This document shows positions 53,597-62,051 of a DNA stretch of 64,000 bases, piece after piece (position 1 is the stretch's first letter; each line of letters opens with the position of its first letter). Below the pieces are notes generated by a model, which was given only the letters and a program-made list of their open reading frames with translations, did not search any database and had not been told where the DNA came from. This stretch comes from a bacterium. Lineage in GTDB: Bacteria > Sumerlaeota > Sumerlaeia > SLMS01. Location of the stretch: contig WGMQ01000005.1 in NCBI GenBank assembly GCA_016125005.1, positions 62,001 through 126,000 on the forward strand, written 5' to 3'. The translations under genes were made by a program, and so were the position numbers.

Positions 53597-54172
53597 GTGA
53601 CGCTTCGCCGGGCACCGTTGGACACAACAGTACCCCGCACTTCGACCGGACGTCGTCAGGCTTGTGATTTTTTTCACAAACTCAAGGGCAAAAAGCTGGC
53701 TCGTTTCACGCATTCTATCAACCTCCCTCGCTATCCCACCCGGGAGTTGCATCAGATCAGCCACCCAAACGGCCCCATCCTCTTTTATGACGGCGACTGC
53801 GCTCTCTGCCAGGGGAGCGTGAAATGGCTTCTGGCCAGAGACCAGCGCGCCGTTCTCCGCTTCGCCCCGCTTGGCGGCGAAACGTGGCAGGAACTGGTCC
53901 CCGAGCAGGTCCGCGCCACCCTTCCCGACTCGGTGGTCCTTATCGTTGCCCGCGGCTCCAAGCCACTCATCCGCTCAACCGCGATCCTGACGGCCATGGC
54001 CTTGATGGGTCCCCCCTGGAAAAAAAGGGCGGCCCTGCTGGGTCGGATCCCGAGCGGTCTGCGTGACTTGATCTATCGGGCCGTCGCCCGGGTCCGCCGT
54101 CTGATTCTCGGCAAGCCAAAGAGTCAGTGTCCGATGATTCCCCCGGAATGGCGATCCCGCCTGCTGCCCTAG
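53597..54172 (+). CDS. DCC-family thiol-disulfide oxidoreductase-like protein (DUF393)
   Basis: 191 aa from the ORF-track GTG. The conserved domain only begins near residue 60 with PILFYDGDCALCQGSVKWLL, so a TTG at 53747 (141 aa, nearer family length) is an alternative start. Neither start has a good ribosome-binding site. The D-x-x-C-x-x-C core defines the DCC/YuxK family of small proteins with unproven redox function. 'VLRFAPLGGETWQEL' and 'STAILTAMALMG' are standard later motifs. It lies divergent from actA and converges with thiE (4-base overlap). Confidence 0.8.
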   Translation: MTLRRAPLDTTVPRTSTGRRQACDFFHKLKGKKLARFTHSINLPRYPTRELHQISHPNGPILFYDGDCALCQGSVKWLLARDQRAVLRFAPLGGETWQELVPEQVRATLPDSVVLIVARGSKPLIRSTAILTAMALMGPPWKKRAALLGRIPSGLRDLIYRAVARVRRLILGKPKSQCPMIPPEWRSRLLP

Positions 54173-54822
54173 CCGATCTGCAGCGCCCGTCGCCATTCTC
54201 GGACCCGCTCGGGAACCGACGGATGCCTGAGCACTCCCCCGATCGACGCCACGAAGGCCTTGGGGGCGACAACGCGCACCATCCCGAGGTTCTCCAGCGT
54301 GATCCCCCCGATCAGCACGAGCGGGCGGTGATCCCCTTCCAACTCCAGCACCGCCTGCTCCACCATTTCCAGACCCACCGCCGCCTCAGCGTCGGCCTTC
54401 GTGCTGGTCGGGAAGACCGGTCCAAGGGCGATATAGTCGACCGGCTGCTCCATCGCCCGGCGGAATTGCGTCATGTCGTGGGTCGAGATTCCGATCACCT
54501 TTTCGTCGCCCAACAGTTCCCGTGCTCGTTCCGGGGCCATGTCGTCCTGACCGAGGTGAATGCCATCGGCGTCGACCTCCAGCGCAACTTCCACCCGGTC
54601 GTTCAGGATAAACGTCGCTCCGCCGGCGCGGCAAATGGCCTGGCACTTACGGGCCATGAGGCGGATTTCCACGTCGCTGGCCAGCTTGTGACGTAGTTGA
54701 ACCAGCCGCGCGCCGCCCGCCACGAACTGTTCCACCTGCTCTGTCATCGGGAGCGGGCTCAGCTGAGGATCGGTGATGCAATATAGGTCTGGAGGCGAGA
54801 CGGGCCGGGGAGCGGCGCTCAC
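54169..54822 (-). CDS. thiE: Thiamine-phosphate synthase
   Basis: 217 aa from the GTG at 54822, which overlaps the upstream stop as GTGA and has GGGGAAG seven bases before it; the ORF-track extension is not needed. TIM-barrel motifs are visible: 'GGARLVQLRHK', LNDRVEVALEVDADGIHLGQ, 'GISTHDMTQ', VDYIALGPVFPTSTK (the phosphate/thiazole site) and 'LIGGI'. It joins the pyrimidine and thiazole parts of thiamine. The rest of the thi pathway is not in the window. It ends an operon with the MauE-like, rhodanese and DUF1573 genes. Confidence 0.92.
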   Translation of the reverse strand: MSAAPRPVSPPDLYCITDPQLSPLPMTEQVEQFVAGGARLVQLRHKLASDVEIRLMARKCQAICRAGGATFILNDRVEVALEVDADGIHLGQDDMAPERARELLGDEKVIGISTHDMTQFRRAMEQPVDYIALGPVFPTSTKADAEAAVGLEMVEQAVLELEGDHRPLVLIGGITLENLGMVRVVAPKAFVASIGGVLRHPSVPERVREWRRALQIG

Positions 54823-55337
54823 GAGGTCACTTCCCCTGATGGCTTGGTGTCGTCGGCCGTGAGTGCAAAACGCCCTCCACCCAGAATGAGGCATGCCAGC
54901 GAGAGCACAATGAAGACTCCGTTACGCACCAGCGACATGGGACCAACCGAGGACTCGCCAAAAAGGCCGCCGAAGCAGCCACAGTCAATGTCCAGTCCTC
55001 GCACCAGCACGCTGGCGAGACCGACGGTGAAGACCACATAAAGCCCCGTCACCACCAGCGCCGACTGGCGCGTCCAAATCCCGAGCACCAGCGCGAGCCC
55101 AGTGAGGATCTCGAGCCACGGAAGGAAATAGGCGAGCGGCATGGTAGCCCAGGCGGGGACCAGCTTGAAGCCCTCGATCGACATCTGGAAAATCAGCGGA
55201 CCTCCCTTCACCTTCAGGGCACCGGCCAGGATAAAGGCGCCACCGGCAACGATCCGGCAAAGCAGAAGGGCCACGGAAACCGGTACGCCCCTCTGCTGGG
55301 AGGATAGGGGTTCGGCGGGGGCGACCGCTTCACTCAT
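54819..55337 (-). CDS. DoxX/MauE-like membrane protein
   Basis: 172 aa from the ATG at 55337 (MSEAVAPAEPL). Four hydrophobic helices with the pattern 'CRIVAGGAFILAGALKV', 'YFLPWLEILTGLALVLGIW' and 'LVVTGLYVVFTVGLASVLV', followed by LDIDCGCFGGLFGESSVG. The CGCFG motif is typical of MauE-type proteins linked to disulfide transfer across the membrane. It overlaps both neighbours by four bases. Together with the rhodanese and DUF1573 genes this suggests a redox or sulfur-handling role outside the cytoplasm. Confidence 0.85.
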   Translation of the reverse strand: MSEAVAPAEPLSSQQRGVPVSVALLLCRIVAGGAFILAGALKVKGGPLIFQMSIEGFKLVPAWATMPLAYFLPWLEILTGLALVLGIWTRQSALVVTGLYVVFTVGLASVLVRGLDIDCGCFGGLFGESSVGPMSLVRNGVFIVLSLACLILGGGRFALTADDTKPSGEVTS

Positions 55338-55828
55338 AGCGTTGGTTCCCCAGTTTCCACGGGATACTCCGCCTTCTCCCAGGCAGGGAAACCGGCCTCG
55401 AAAATCTTCAGGTTCTGATAACCGTGGCTTTGCATCATGCGCTCCACCATGTGCGAGGCATCGCACTCACCGCCACCGCAGTAGATCACGATGTGCGCGT
55501 CCGTGGGGAGGAAGTCGAGCGCCTCGGGACGCCCCTGGCGGAACATCTCCACATCGATGTGGAGAGCCCCGGGGATGTGGCCCTCCGCGTACTGGGCGAT
55601 GGGCCGGGCGTCGACGAAGAATGATTCCCCGCTCTCGAAGGCCGCCCGCGTGTCCTCAAGGGTGATGCCATTCGTGGACGGTGCGTGCCCATCCGTCGGC
55701 GTTCCAGCCGCCACGGCGGGACGCGGCGGGGGAGTCTTCACTGGGCGGAAAACAAAAGCATCCGCACCGGCCACCATGCTGGCCAATCCAATCAGCACGA
55801 CAAGCCTCAAGATCCAAATTTTCGCCAT
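55334..55828 (-). CDS. Exported rhodanese-domain protein
   Basis: 164 aa from the ATG at 55828. The N-terminal signal or anchor (IWILRLVVLIGLASMVAGADA) precedes a proline/alanine linker and a single rhodanese domain: 'FFVDARPIAQYAEGHIPGALHI' and the active loop IVIYCGGGECDAS with the persulfide-forming cysteine. It probably transfers sulfane sulfur or acts in periplasmic redox. It overlaps the MauE-like gene by four bases and follows the DUF1573 gene by nine. Confidence 0.9.
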   Translation of the reverse strand: MAKIWILRLVVLIGLASMVAGADAFVFRPVKTPPPRPAVAAGTPTDGHAPSTNGITLEDTRAAFESGESFFVDARPIAQYAEGHIPGALHIDVEMFRQGRPEALDFLPTDAHIVIYCGGGECDASHMVERMMQSHGYQNLKIFEAGFPAWEKAEYPVETGEPTL

Positions 55829-55837
55829 CACTTCGCC

Positions 55838-57022
55838 TTACTGGTGGGCGGTCGGGGGAGCCGCCGGCCCCTGCACCGGCAACCGCGAGGCGGTGCTCGG
55901 CACGGCGGTCGGGCGCTGCCCGCGGATGCTCGCGATAATCGGTACCAGCATGGAGCTCTGCGTTCCGTTGGTATCCGCAATGGTGATGGTGGCGCGACCC
56001 GTGTAGGAGCGCGGCTCAACATTGGTCGCATCAATCTCCGCGGTGACCGTGGCCTCTGTCTTGGCCTCGTTCATGGTTGTTTCGAACTTGATCGGCAGGG
56101 CCACGTCGTGGGTAACGCCCACCACGGTGAAGGCAGAGCCCTTGCGGGAAGTGACCGTGATGTTGCGGGAGATCATCTGCCCCTTCTCGGTGATGAGTGC
56201 GAGGCGAGCGGGAGAGAACGCAAAGTCTCCCACCACATTGGCGCGCAGCGAAAGGTACTGGTTCGGGTTCTTCTCGTTGTCCGTTTCGATGGACACGCGC
56301 CCGTTAAAGTCCCCCTGGGGGAGACCCTTGGGTGCGGATACTTCGAACTCGTACTCGGTGCCGCCACCCTCCTGCTTGGTGCGGGTGCGCTCGCCAACCT
56401 GCGTCACCGTCAGGGCCGGGTCCGAGGGCTCGATCTTCTTGAAGGCCAGCGGCTTCTCCAGGTTGGAAACCACCGAGAAGCGCTGGGAGACGGGATCGCC
56501 GACGCTCACAACGCCGAAGTCGAGGACCCTCTTCGGCATGAAGATCTCAGCGATCACGTTCACCTCGAAGGTGAGGCGGTACTCCGGTGTCACCGGGTCA
56601 TCGGTGAAGACCGTGATCGACTTGGTATTCTTGCCGAGGCGACCGTGCGAGTCAAACTCCACGCGGATTGTTTCCGTCTGCCCTGCCGCCACGGACGTCG
56701 GGTTGTTCGACGCCGTCGTGCAGCCGCAGGAAGGCTGGACCTTGGTGATGTTGATGACACGATCAGTGGTATTCTTGAAGGGAAACTCCGCCAGCACCTT
56801 GTCGCCATCGTTGATTTCGCCCAGATTGCGCGAGGTGGTCTCGAAAACGAGAGCAGGAGAGGTGGGGACTGATTCGGAGGGCTGAACCGCCGCACCCTCG
56901 ACGCTTGCGGGCGTGGGCGCTGCGGCCTTCGTCGCCTCTTCCGCCCGCCCGGATCCCGGGAAAGCGGTCATCATGGCACACAGGGCCAAGGTCGGAATCG
57001 CCAGCCGAAAAGTCGTTTTCAT
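55838..57022 (-). CDS. Secreted DUF1573 domain protein
   Basis: 394 aa. The signal peptide MKTTFRLAIPTLALCAMMTAFPGSGRA is followed by a low-complexity Ala/Pro/Glu region. A DUF1573 beta-sandwich comes next with 'RNLGEINDGDKVLAEFPFKN' and the hallmark VQPSCGCTTA. One or two further Ig-like domains follow, and the protein ends in a proline-rich tail. DUF1573 proteins are common in Planctomycetes, Bacteroidota and relatives; their function is unknown. It is the first gene of an operon with the rhodanese, MauE-like and thiE genes. Confidence 0.88.
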   Translation of the reverse strand: MKTTFRLAIPTLALCAMMTAFPGSGRAEEATKAAAPTPASVEGAAVQPSESVPTSPALVFETTSRNLGEINDGDKVLAEFPFKNTTDRVINITKVQPSCGCTTASNNPTSVAAGQTETIRVEFDSHGRLGKNTKSITVFTDDPVTPEYRLTFEVNVIAEIFMPKRVLDFGVVSVGDPVSQRFSVVSNLEKPLAFKKIEPSDPALTVTQVGERTRTKQEGGGTEYEFEVSAPKGLPQGDFNGRVSIETDNEKNPNQYLSLRANVVGDFAFSPARLALITEKGQMISRNITVTSRKGSAFTVVGVTHDVALPIKFETTMNEAKTEATVTAEIDATNVEPRSYTGRATITIADTNGTQSSMLVPIIASIRGQRPTAVPSTASRLPVQGPAAPPTAHQ

Positions 57023-57148
57023 CGCGTGAATCCTTGTGTCGAGTGTGCCGCCCGCGGTTCGTTCGGGCTTCCCCGCCCCTGGTCCGTCAGCAAAACCGGT
57101 TCCGCGTGTGCATTCGAAAAGACCAAAAGAGGGGCGCGGTAGTTTGGT

Positions 57149-58606
57149 TTACTCTCCCTGACCCAGGGAGTACCCCGGCTTGCCGTCGAAGTTGCAGAGA
57201 TGCTCTGTCTTGATGAAATCGATGCCTGCCCGCTCAAAGGACGTCAGCAGGTCGATGATGGTGCGGTGGCTGACCAGGGGCTTGTCCTTGTCTCCCGTGC
57301 GGAAGCGCAGACGCCAGTGGTCGACAGTGAAGGTTTCCGGGTTACCCGCGGGCCAGACCTTCACGCCGCGGTTTGTGATGAGGATCAGCTTGAGGATTCC
57401 GCCGGTTGCCTTTTGGACGCGCGCCGCCAGATCGTCGGCATTGCCGGTCCATTCCACGAAGACGTCCACGCCCACCAGATCCTTCTTGGAACGGGGGGGC
57501 GAAGTGCGGGGGCGCTCGTCGTGCTCCACCTGGGGGCGCTCCGGCTTGTAGTCCACCGGGTGGAGGATTTCCGGGCGCTGCCCAAGACGTGAAATCAACG
57601 CTTCGCTGAACTCTGCCGTGCCCACGCGCTTGCGGCTGGTCGCCTCGCGGAAGATGTCGCCGGTGTGGATCCCTTCCTCGATCGTCTTCAGCCAGGCATT
57701 GTGGACCAGCGTGGCAACGTCCTGCTGGCCGATGTGGTTGAGCATCAGGATCGCGGACAGGAGCAGACCCGAGGGGTTGGCGATGCCCTTTCCGGCGATG
57801 TCCGGCGCCGAGCCGTGGATCGCCTCGAACATGGCGATGTGCTCGCCGATGTTGGCGGAGCCACCGAGACCCACCGAGCCGGAAATCTGGGCGGCCACGT
57901 CCGAAAGGATGTCGCCATAGAGGTTCGGGAGCACGATCACGTCGAAGATCTCCGGCGTATCGGCCAGGCGGGCTGTGCCGATGTCGATGATCCAGGACTC
58001 CTTCTCGATGTCCGCATACTCCTCACCGATCTCCTTGAAGACCTGGTGGAAGATGCCGTCGGTCATCTTCATGATGTTGTCCTTCACCATGACCGACACC
58101 TTGCGGCGCCCGTGCGTGCGGGCGTACTCGAAGGCATAGCGGCAAATCTTCTCGCTGCCGGGTCGGGTGATGAGCTTGAGGCACTGATAGACATCGTTGG
58201 TCTGCCGGTGCTCGATGCCCGCGTAGGTGTCTTCCTCGTTCTCGCGGATGATCGCGAGATCCATCTTCGGATGCTTCGTCTGGACGAACGGGTGGTATGA
58301 CTGGCAGGTACGGACGTTGGCGTAGAGTCCCAGGGTCTTGCGGATCGTCACGTTGAGGCTCTTGTAGCCACCACCCTGGGGGGTCGTGATCGGCGCCTTC
58401 AGGAACACCTTGGTGCGCCGCAGCGAATCCCAGGAACTCTCCTCGATGCCCGAGGTGTGCCCCGCCATGTAGACTTCCTTGCCGATCCGGATGACCTCTT
58501 TCTCCAGACTGGCGCCTGCCGCGTCCAGGATGGCCAGGGTGGCCTCCATGATTTCCGGGCCGATGCCGTCGCCATAGGCCACGGTGATTGGAGTCGGGTT
58601 AGACAT
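57149..58606 (-). CDS. icd: Isocitrate dehydrogenase, Thermus-type with C-terminal extension
   Basis: 485 aa. The isocitrate/isopropylmalate dehydrogenase fold is clear: 'VAYGDGIGPEIMEATLAIL', 'LNVTIRKTLGLYANVRTCQSY' for substrate, IIRENEEDTYAGIEHRQ, 'VKDNIMKMTDGIF', and the DILSDVAAQISGSVGLGGSAN and 'IHGSAPDIAGKGIANP' regions. A C-terminal domain of ~140 residues (from 'KDLVGVDVFVEWTGNADDLA') matches the longer Thermus/Rickettsia-type enzyme. It converts isocitrate to 2-oxoglutarate in the TCA cycle. The gene is alone, with gaps of ~115-125 bases on either side. Confidence 0.92.
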   Translation of the reverse strand: MSNPTPITVAYGDGIGPEIMEATLAILDAAGASLEKEVIRIGKEVYMAGHTSGIEESSWDSLRRTKVFLKAPITTPQGGGYKSLNVTIRKTLGLYANVRTCQSYHPFVQTKHPKMDLAIIRENEEDTYAGIEHRQTNDVYQCLKLITRPGSEKICRYAFEYARTHGRRKVSVMVKDNIMKMTDGIFHQVFKEIGEEYADIEKESWIIDIGTARLADTPEIFDVIVLPNLYGDILSDVAAQISGSVGLGGSANIGEHIAMFEAIHGSAPDIAGKGIANPSGLLLSAILMLNHIGQQDVATLVHNAWLKTIEEGIHTGDIFREATSRKRVGTAEFSEALISRLGQRPEILHPVDYKPERPQVEHDERPRTSPPRSKKDLVGVDVFVEWTGNADDLAARVQKATGGILKLILITNRGVKVWPAGNPETFTVDHWRLRFRTGDKDKPLVSHRTIIDLLTSFERAGIDFIKTEHLCNFDGKPGYSLGQGE

Positions 58607-58722
58607 CGTGAGTGAAAGCCTCCACAGGGGTCAGGGGTTTCGAGTTCGACACAACAGTTGCATTGTCAGTGTTCGAGGGCAACCAAAGTCCTCGCCGCGC
58701 CGGTTCGAATGGGGTGAATCGG

Positions 58723-61700
58723 TTACCCGATCACATTGACCAATCGACCGGGAACCACGACCAGCTTCTTCACCTCACGCCCGCCGAGTGCCTTTTGAAT
58801 CTGCTCGTTGGCCAGTGCCAGCGCCTCCAGCTCCGCCTGCGGAGCCTCGCGCGCCACCACGACGCGATCCTTGATCTTGCCGTTGTGCTGGAGCACAATC
58901 TCGACTTCATCCAACTTGGTGAGCGACTCGATGTATTCCGGGAAGCGTCCGGAAACCCAGATCGACTCACCGTGGCCGAGTGCGCCCTGCCAGATCTCTT
59001 CCGCAAAATGAGGCACGAACGGTGCCAAGCAGAGGATCAGGGTCTCGCGAACGAAGGTGCTGATGTTGGGAGACGCCTTGGCCGCGTTGAACAGCTCCAT
59101 GCACGCCGCGATGGCCGTGTTGTAGCTGAGCGCGTCCAGGTCCTCCTTCACCTTCTTGATGGTCTGGTGGGTCTTGACGCGCAGTTCCTTCGCCAGTTCC
59201 TCGTCGGCCACGATGGGCTGCGAGTTCTCGAAGTACCACGCCGTCAGGCGGTTGAGGAAGCGGCGCATTCCCTGGATGTCGTTGTCGCGGAAGTCGCCCC
59301 CTTGCAGGTACGGCCCAAGGAACATCAGGTATAGACGGAGCGTGTCGGCACCGTACATTTCCACGTACTGGTCCGGGTTCACGACGTTGCCCTTGCTCTT
59401 GGACATCTTGGCCCCGTCCTTGATGATGAGGCCGTGGGCGCGGAACTTACGGAAGGGCTCGGCGGGGTCGCGCGTTTCCGGGCGTGGGCCCATCTCCAGC
59501 GCTCCCGCGCGGGTCAGCGCCATGCAGATGAAGCGCGTGTAGAGCAGGTGCAGCACCGCGTGCTCGTTGCCGCCGATGTAGATGTCGACGGGAAGCCACT
59601 TCTTGATCGTTTCCGGATCGTAGGGCACGTCGTCCCGATCCGTCGAAACGTAGCGGAGGAAGTACCACGCGCTGTCGAGGAAGTTGTCCATCACGTCGGT
59701 CTCGCGACGACCGGGGCGGCCGTCGGGGAGCGTCGTGTTGTACCAGTCCGGGATATTGGCGAGCGGTCCGCGCCCATCGCCCTTCGGACGGAAGTCCTTG
59801 GTTTCCGGGAGGAGCACCGGGAGCTGGTCCTCCGGCACCGGATGCGCATTCCCCTGCTCGTCATAGATGATCGGGATGGGCGGTCCCCAGTAACGCTGGC
59901 GGCTGATGCCCCAGTCGCGGAGACGGAAGGTGCTCTTCTTCTCGCCGAGGCCCTTCGCGGCCAGCCAGGCGGTGATCTTCGCCTTCGCCTCATCGACACC
60001 GAGGCCATCGATGGAGACCTCGGCGTTGGACGAGTTCATGGCGACGCCCGCGCCGGACCAACACAGCTCGCCGCGACGAATATCGTCGAGCAGCGACTCG
60101 GGATCGGGGGAAGTCGAGACGATGAGGCCCTCGGGCTTCCACTCCGCCAAAGCCTTCGGATCGGGATCGATCACGGCACGGATCGGCAGGCCGAACTTCT
60201 GTGCAAAGGCAAAGTCGCGCTCGTCATGGGCCGGCACGGCCATGATCGCGCCCGTGCCATAGCCCATCAGCACATAGTCGGAGATATAGATGGGGATCTG
60301 CTGGCCGTTCACGGGGTTGATGGCGTGGGCGCCGCTGAAGACACCGGTTTTGTCCAAGGTAGCGCGGGCGTCTCGCCCGCGAGGCTCCTCTGTCCTCCAA
60401 CGCCACTCCCAAGCCTGCATTTTGGCGACCTCGGGGTTGCGCCACACATAGTCCAGCAGGTGCGTGTAGGAGTTCTCCGTGCGAATCAGATGGTCATAGT
60501 ACTCTGCCGCCCAGAGCGTTGACTCGGTCAGGTTGAGCGCCTTGGCGATCTCCTTCGAGGTGAACGATTTCCATGAGTGCAGGATTTCCGAGAGGGACAC
60601 GCCGTCCTTGGGCTCAACCACCACATGCACATGGTTCGGCATCACGCACCAGGCGTGAAGCGTATAACGCTCTCCGTCGAAGTGCTTCAGTGCATTCGCG
60701 ACGATCTTTGCGGCCTCGGGCGTCCGAAGCGTGGAGGCCCCCGATCCGGCGTCCAGATACTTCTCGATCCGGTCGGAGAAGAGGAACCGCAGCCTCTCGT
60801 GCTCCTCGTCGCTGAGGTCGCGATTGGCTTCCTTCGCGAGGCGCATCACACCTGCCCGCTCAAGCGCCCAGGCGTCCCGAACGTTCGCGGGAACGCTGTC
60901 TGCCAGTCGGAAGACCACATGATACACCCCACCGTTCTCGGACCAGTGCGGGAGGTTGCGACCTTGTCGAACGTCGATCGAACTCGCGGGCGAGACGCCC
61001 GCGCTACCTTGTCTATACGCCTCGATCTCTCCGCGTTTGTCTGCCGCGGCGATCTTGTCCACCAGCGGGTGATCCATTGCCAGCACCATGAACGTGGCGC
61101 CAAAGAGCGTGTCGGGGCGGGTCGTGAAGACGCGGATCTTGTCCGCGTGCCCGGCCACCTGGAAGTCCACCTCGGCGCCTTCGCTCCGGCGGATCCAATC
61201 GAGCTGGGTCAGTCGCGTGCGTTCCGACCAATCGAGCCACTCGTGGTTCTTGGAAAGCTCATCGGCGAACTCGGTCGTCTTGAAGAACCAGCACGGCATG
61301 ACCACGCGCTTGACGATCGTGCCGGAGTGACGCTCGCACGTCCCGTCCGGGTTCACCTGCTCGTCGGCGATCACCGTGCCGCAATCGGGGCAGTAGTTCA
61401 CTTCCTTCTCGGCGCGATAGGCGAAGCCCGCCTTGTAGAGCTGGAGGAAGATCCACTGGGTCCACTTGTAGTATTCCGGCGAGGTCGTGTCGACGGTGCG
61501 GCGCCAATCGAACATGAAGCCCATCATGTTGAGCTGGCGCGTGAAGTTCTTCACGTTGCTCGGGATCAGCTCCGCCGGATGGCGGTTCACCTTCATGGCG
61601 AAGTTTTCCGAGTGGATGCCGAACGCGTCGAAGCCGATCGGCTCGAACACGTCGTAGCCGCGCAGCCGACGGTGGCGCCCATGCACGTCCGCGCCCGTGA

Positions 61701-61872
61701 AGGCGTACACATTGCCGACGTGGAGCCCCTCCGCACTCGGGTAGGGGAACATCATCAGCACATAGTAGGGATTGGTGGCTTTTTGCAGGTCGATCTCGTT
61801 GGTACGGTGGGAGGACCACCACTGCTGCCACTTTTTCTCCACTACTGCGGGGTCGTAGACGTACTCGGCCAT
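58723..61872 (-). CDS. leuS: Leucyl-tRNA synthetase with an in-frame RAYT transposase inserted in the CP1 region
   Basis: 1049 aa from the ATG at 61872 (MAEYVYDPAVVEKKW). Class I signatures are intact: MFPYPSAEGLHVGN (HIGH motif, residues ~41-54), the editing site TTRPDTLFGATFMVLAMDHP and GYGTGAIMAVPAHDERD, and KMSKSKGNVVNPDQY near residue ~820. Residues 288-506 are foreign: a complete REP-associated tyrosine transposase flanked by 29-bp inverted repeats. Without the insert the enzyme is ~830 aa, the normal bacterial length. A short connecting stretch that normally precedes 'KTGVFTGAYAINPV' seems to be replaced. No stop or frameshift interrupts the gene. Whether the enzyme folds and edits is unknown. 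Confidence 0.93.
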   Translation of the reverse strand: MAEYVYDPAVVEKKWQQWWSSHRTNEIDLQKATNPYYVLMMFPYPSAEGLHVGNVYAFTGADVHGRHRRLRGYDVFEPIGFDAFGIHSENFAMKVNRHPAELIPSNVKNFTRQLNMMGFMFDWRRTVDTTSPEYYKWTQWIFLQLYKAGFAYRAEKEVNYCPDCGTVIADEQVNPDGTCERHSGTIVKRVVMPCWFFKTTEFADELSKNHEWLDWSERTRLTQLDWIRRSEGAEVDFQVAGHADKIRVFTTRPDTLFGATFMVLAMDHPLVDKIAAADKRGEIEAYRQGSAGVSPASSIDVRQGRNLPHWSENGGVYHVVFRLADSVPANVRDAWALERAGVMRLAKEANRDLSDEEHERLRFLFSDRIEKYLDAGSGASTLRTPEAAKIVANALKHFDGERYTLHAWCVMPNHVHVVVEPKDGVSLSEILHSWKSFTSKEIAKALNLTESTLWAAEYYDHLIRTENSYTHLLDYVWRNPEVAKMQAWEWRWRTEEPRGRDARATLDKTGVFSGAHAINPVNGQQIPIYISDYVLMGYGTGAIMAVPAHDERDFAFAQKFGLPIRAVIDPDPKALAEWKPEGLIVSTSPDPESLLDDIRRGELCWSGAGVAMNSSNAEVSIDGLGVDEAKAKITAWLAAKGLGEKKSTFRLRDWGISRQRYWGPPIPIIYDEQGNAHPVPEDQLPVLLPETKDFRPKGDGRGPLANIPDWYNTTLPDGRPGRRETDVMDNFLDSAWYFLRYVSTDRDDVPYDPETIKKWLPVDIYIGGNEHAVLHLLYTRFICMALTRAGALEMGPRPETRDPAEPFRKFRAHGLIIKDGAKMSKSKGNVVNPDQYVEMYGADTLRLYLMFLGPYLQGGDFRDNDIQGMRRFLNRLTAWYFENSQPIVADEELAKELRVKTHQTIKKVKEDLDALSYNTAIAACMELFNAAKASPNISTFVRETLILCLAPFVPHFAEEIWQGALGHGESIWVSGRFPEYIESLTKLDEVEIVLQHNGKIKDRVVVAREAPQAELEALALANEQIQKALGGREVKKLVVVPGRLVNVIG
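60355..60383 (+). repeat. REP-like terminal repeat, left
   Basis: CAAGGTAGCGCGGGCGTCTC followed by GCCCGCGAG. It holds an internal hairpin GCGGGCG-TCT-CGCCCGC, preceded by the GTAG tetranucleotide typical of REP sequences recognised by RAYT proteins. It is an exact reverse complement of the copy at 60983-61011. Confidence 0.92.
60983..61011 (-). repeat. REP-like terminal repeat, right
   Basis: The exact reverse complement of 60355-60383. Together the two give a back-to-back REP pair enclosing the transposase. The GTCTATAC octamer (61011-61018) begins at its last base. Confidence 0.92.
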
Positions 61873-62051
61873 GAAAGGTTGCTCGCAAACGAAGGAAGTC
61901 CGCCGCCGGGCGGCGGGTCGCCGACACCCCACGGCAAGCGGGGGGGTGGGAGCAAGGCGGAACGGTGGCATCGCGGAGGCAGGCTGTCCTTGCGCCGCCC
62001 AAACCGCCTGCGTTCACTCGCCGCTCCATCGGACCTTTGGAGCGCACCCAC

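Larger units (their letters stand above)
60355..61011 (-). mobile_element. RAYT (REP-associated tyrosine transposase) element inside leuS
   Basis: 657 bases bounded by 29-bp perfect inverted repeats. It encodes, in the leuS frame, a Y1-transposase-type domain: SENGGVYHVVFRL at the start, CVMPNHVHVVVEPKDG (HUH metal site, ~residues 414-416 of the fusion), and LWAAEYYDHLIRTENSY (catalytic tyrosine near residue 459). These are the defining parts of the IS200/IS605-related TnpA-REP family. Being 219 whole codons, with both repeats also open in this frame (Q-GSAGVSPA... and GRDARAT-L), it adds to leuS without breaking it. The 'AGVSPA' and 'GRDARAT' translations come from the repeat DNA itself. Confidence 0.9.

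Noticed and set aside
58690-58720. GGTTCGAAT, resembling a tRNA T-arm
   Set aside because: No acceptor stem, anticodon arm or matching cloverleaf could be built around it.
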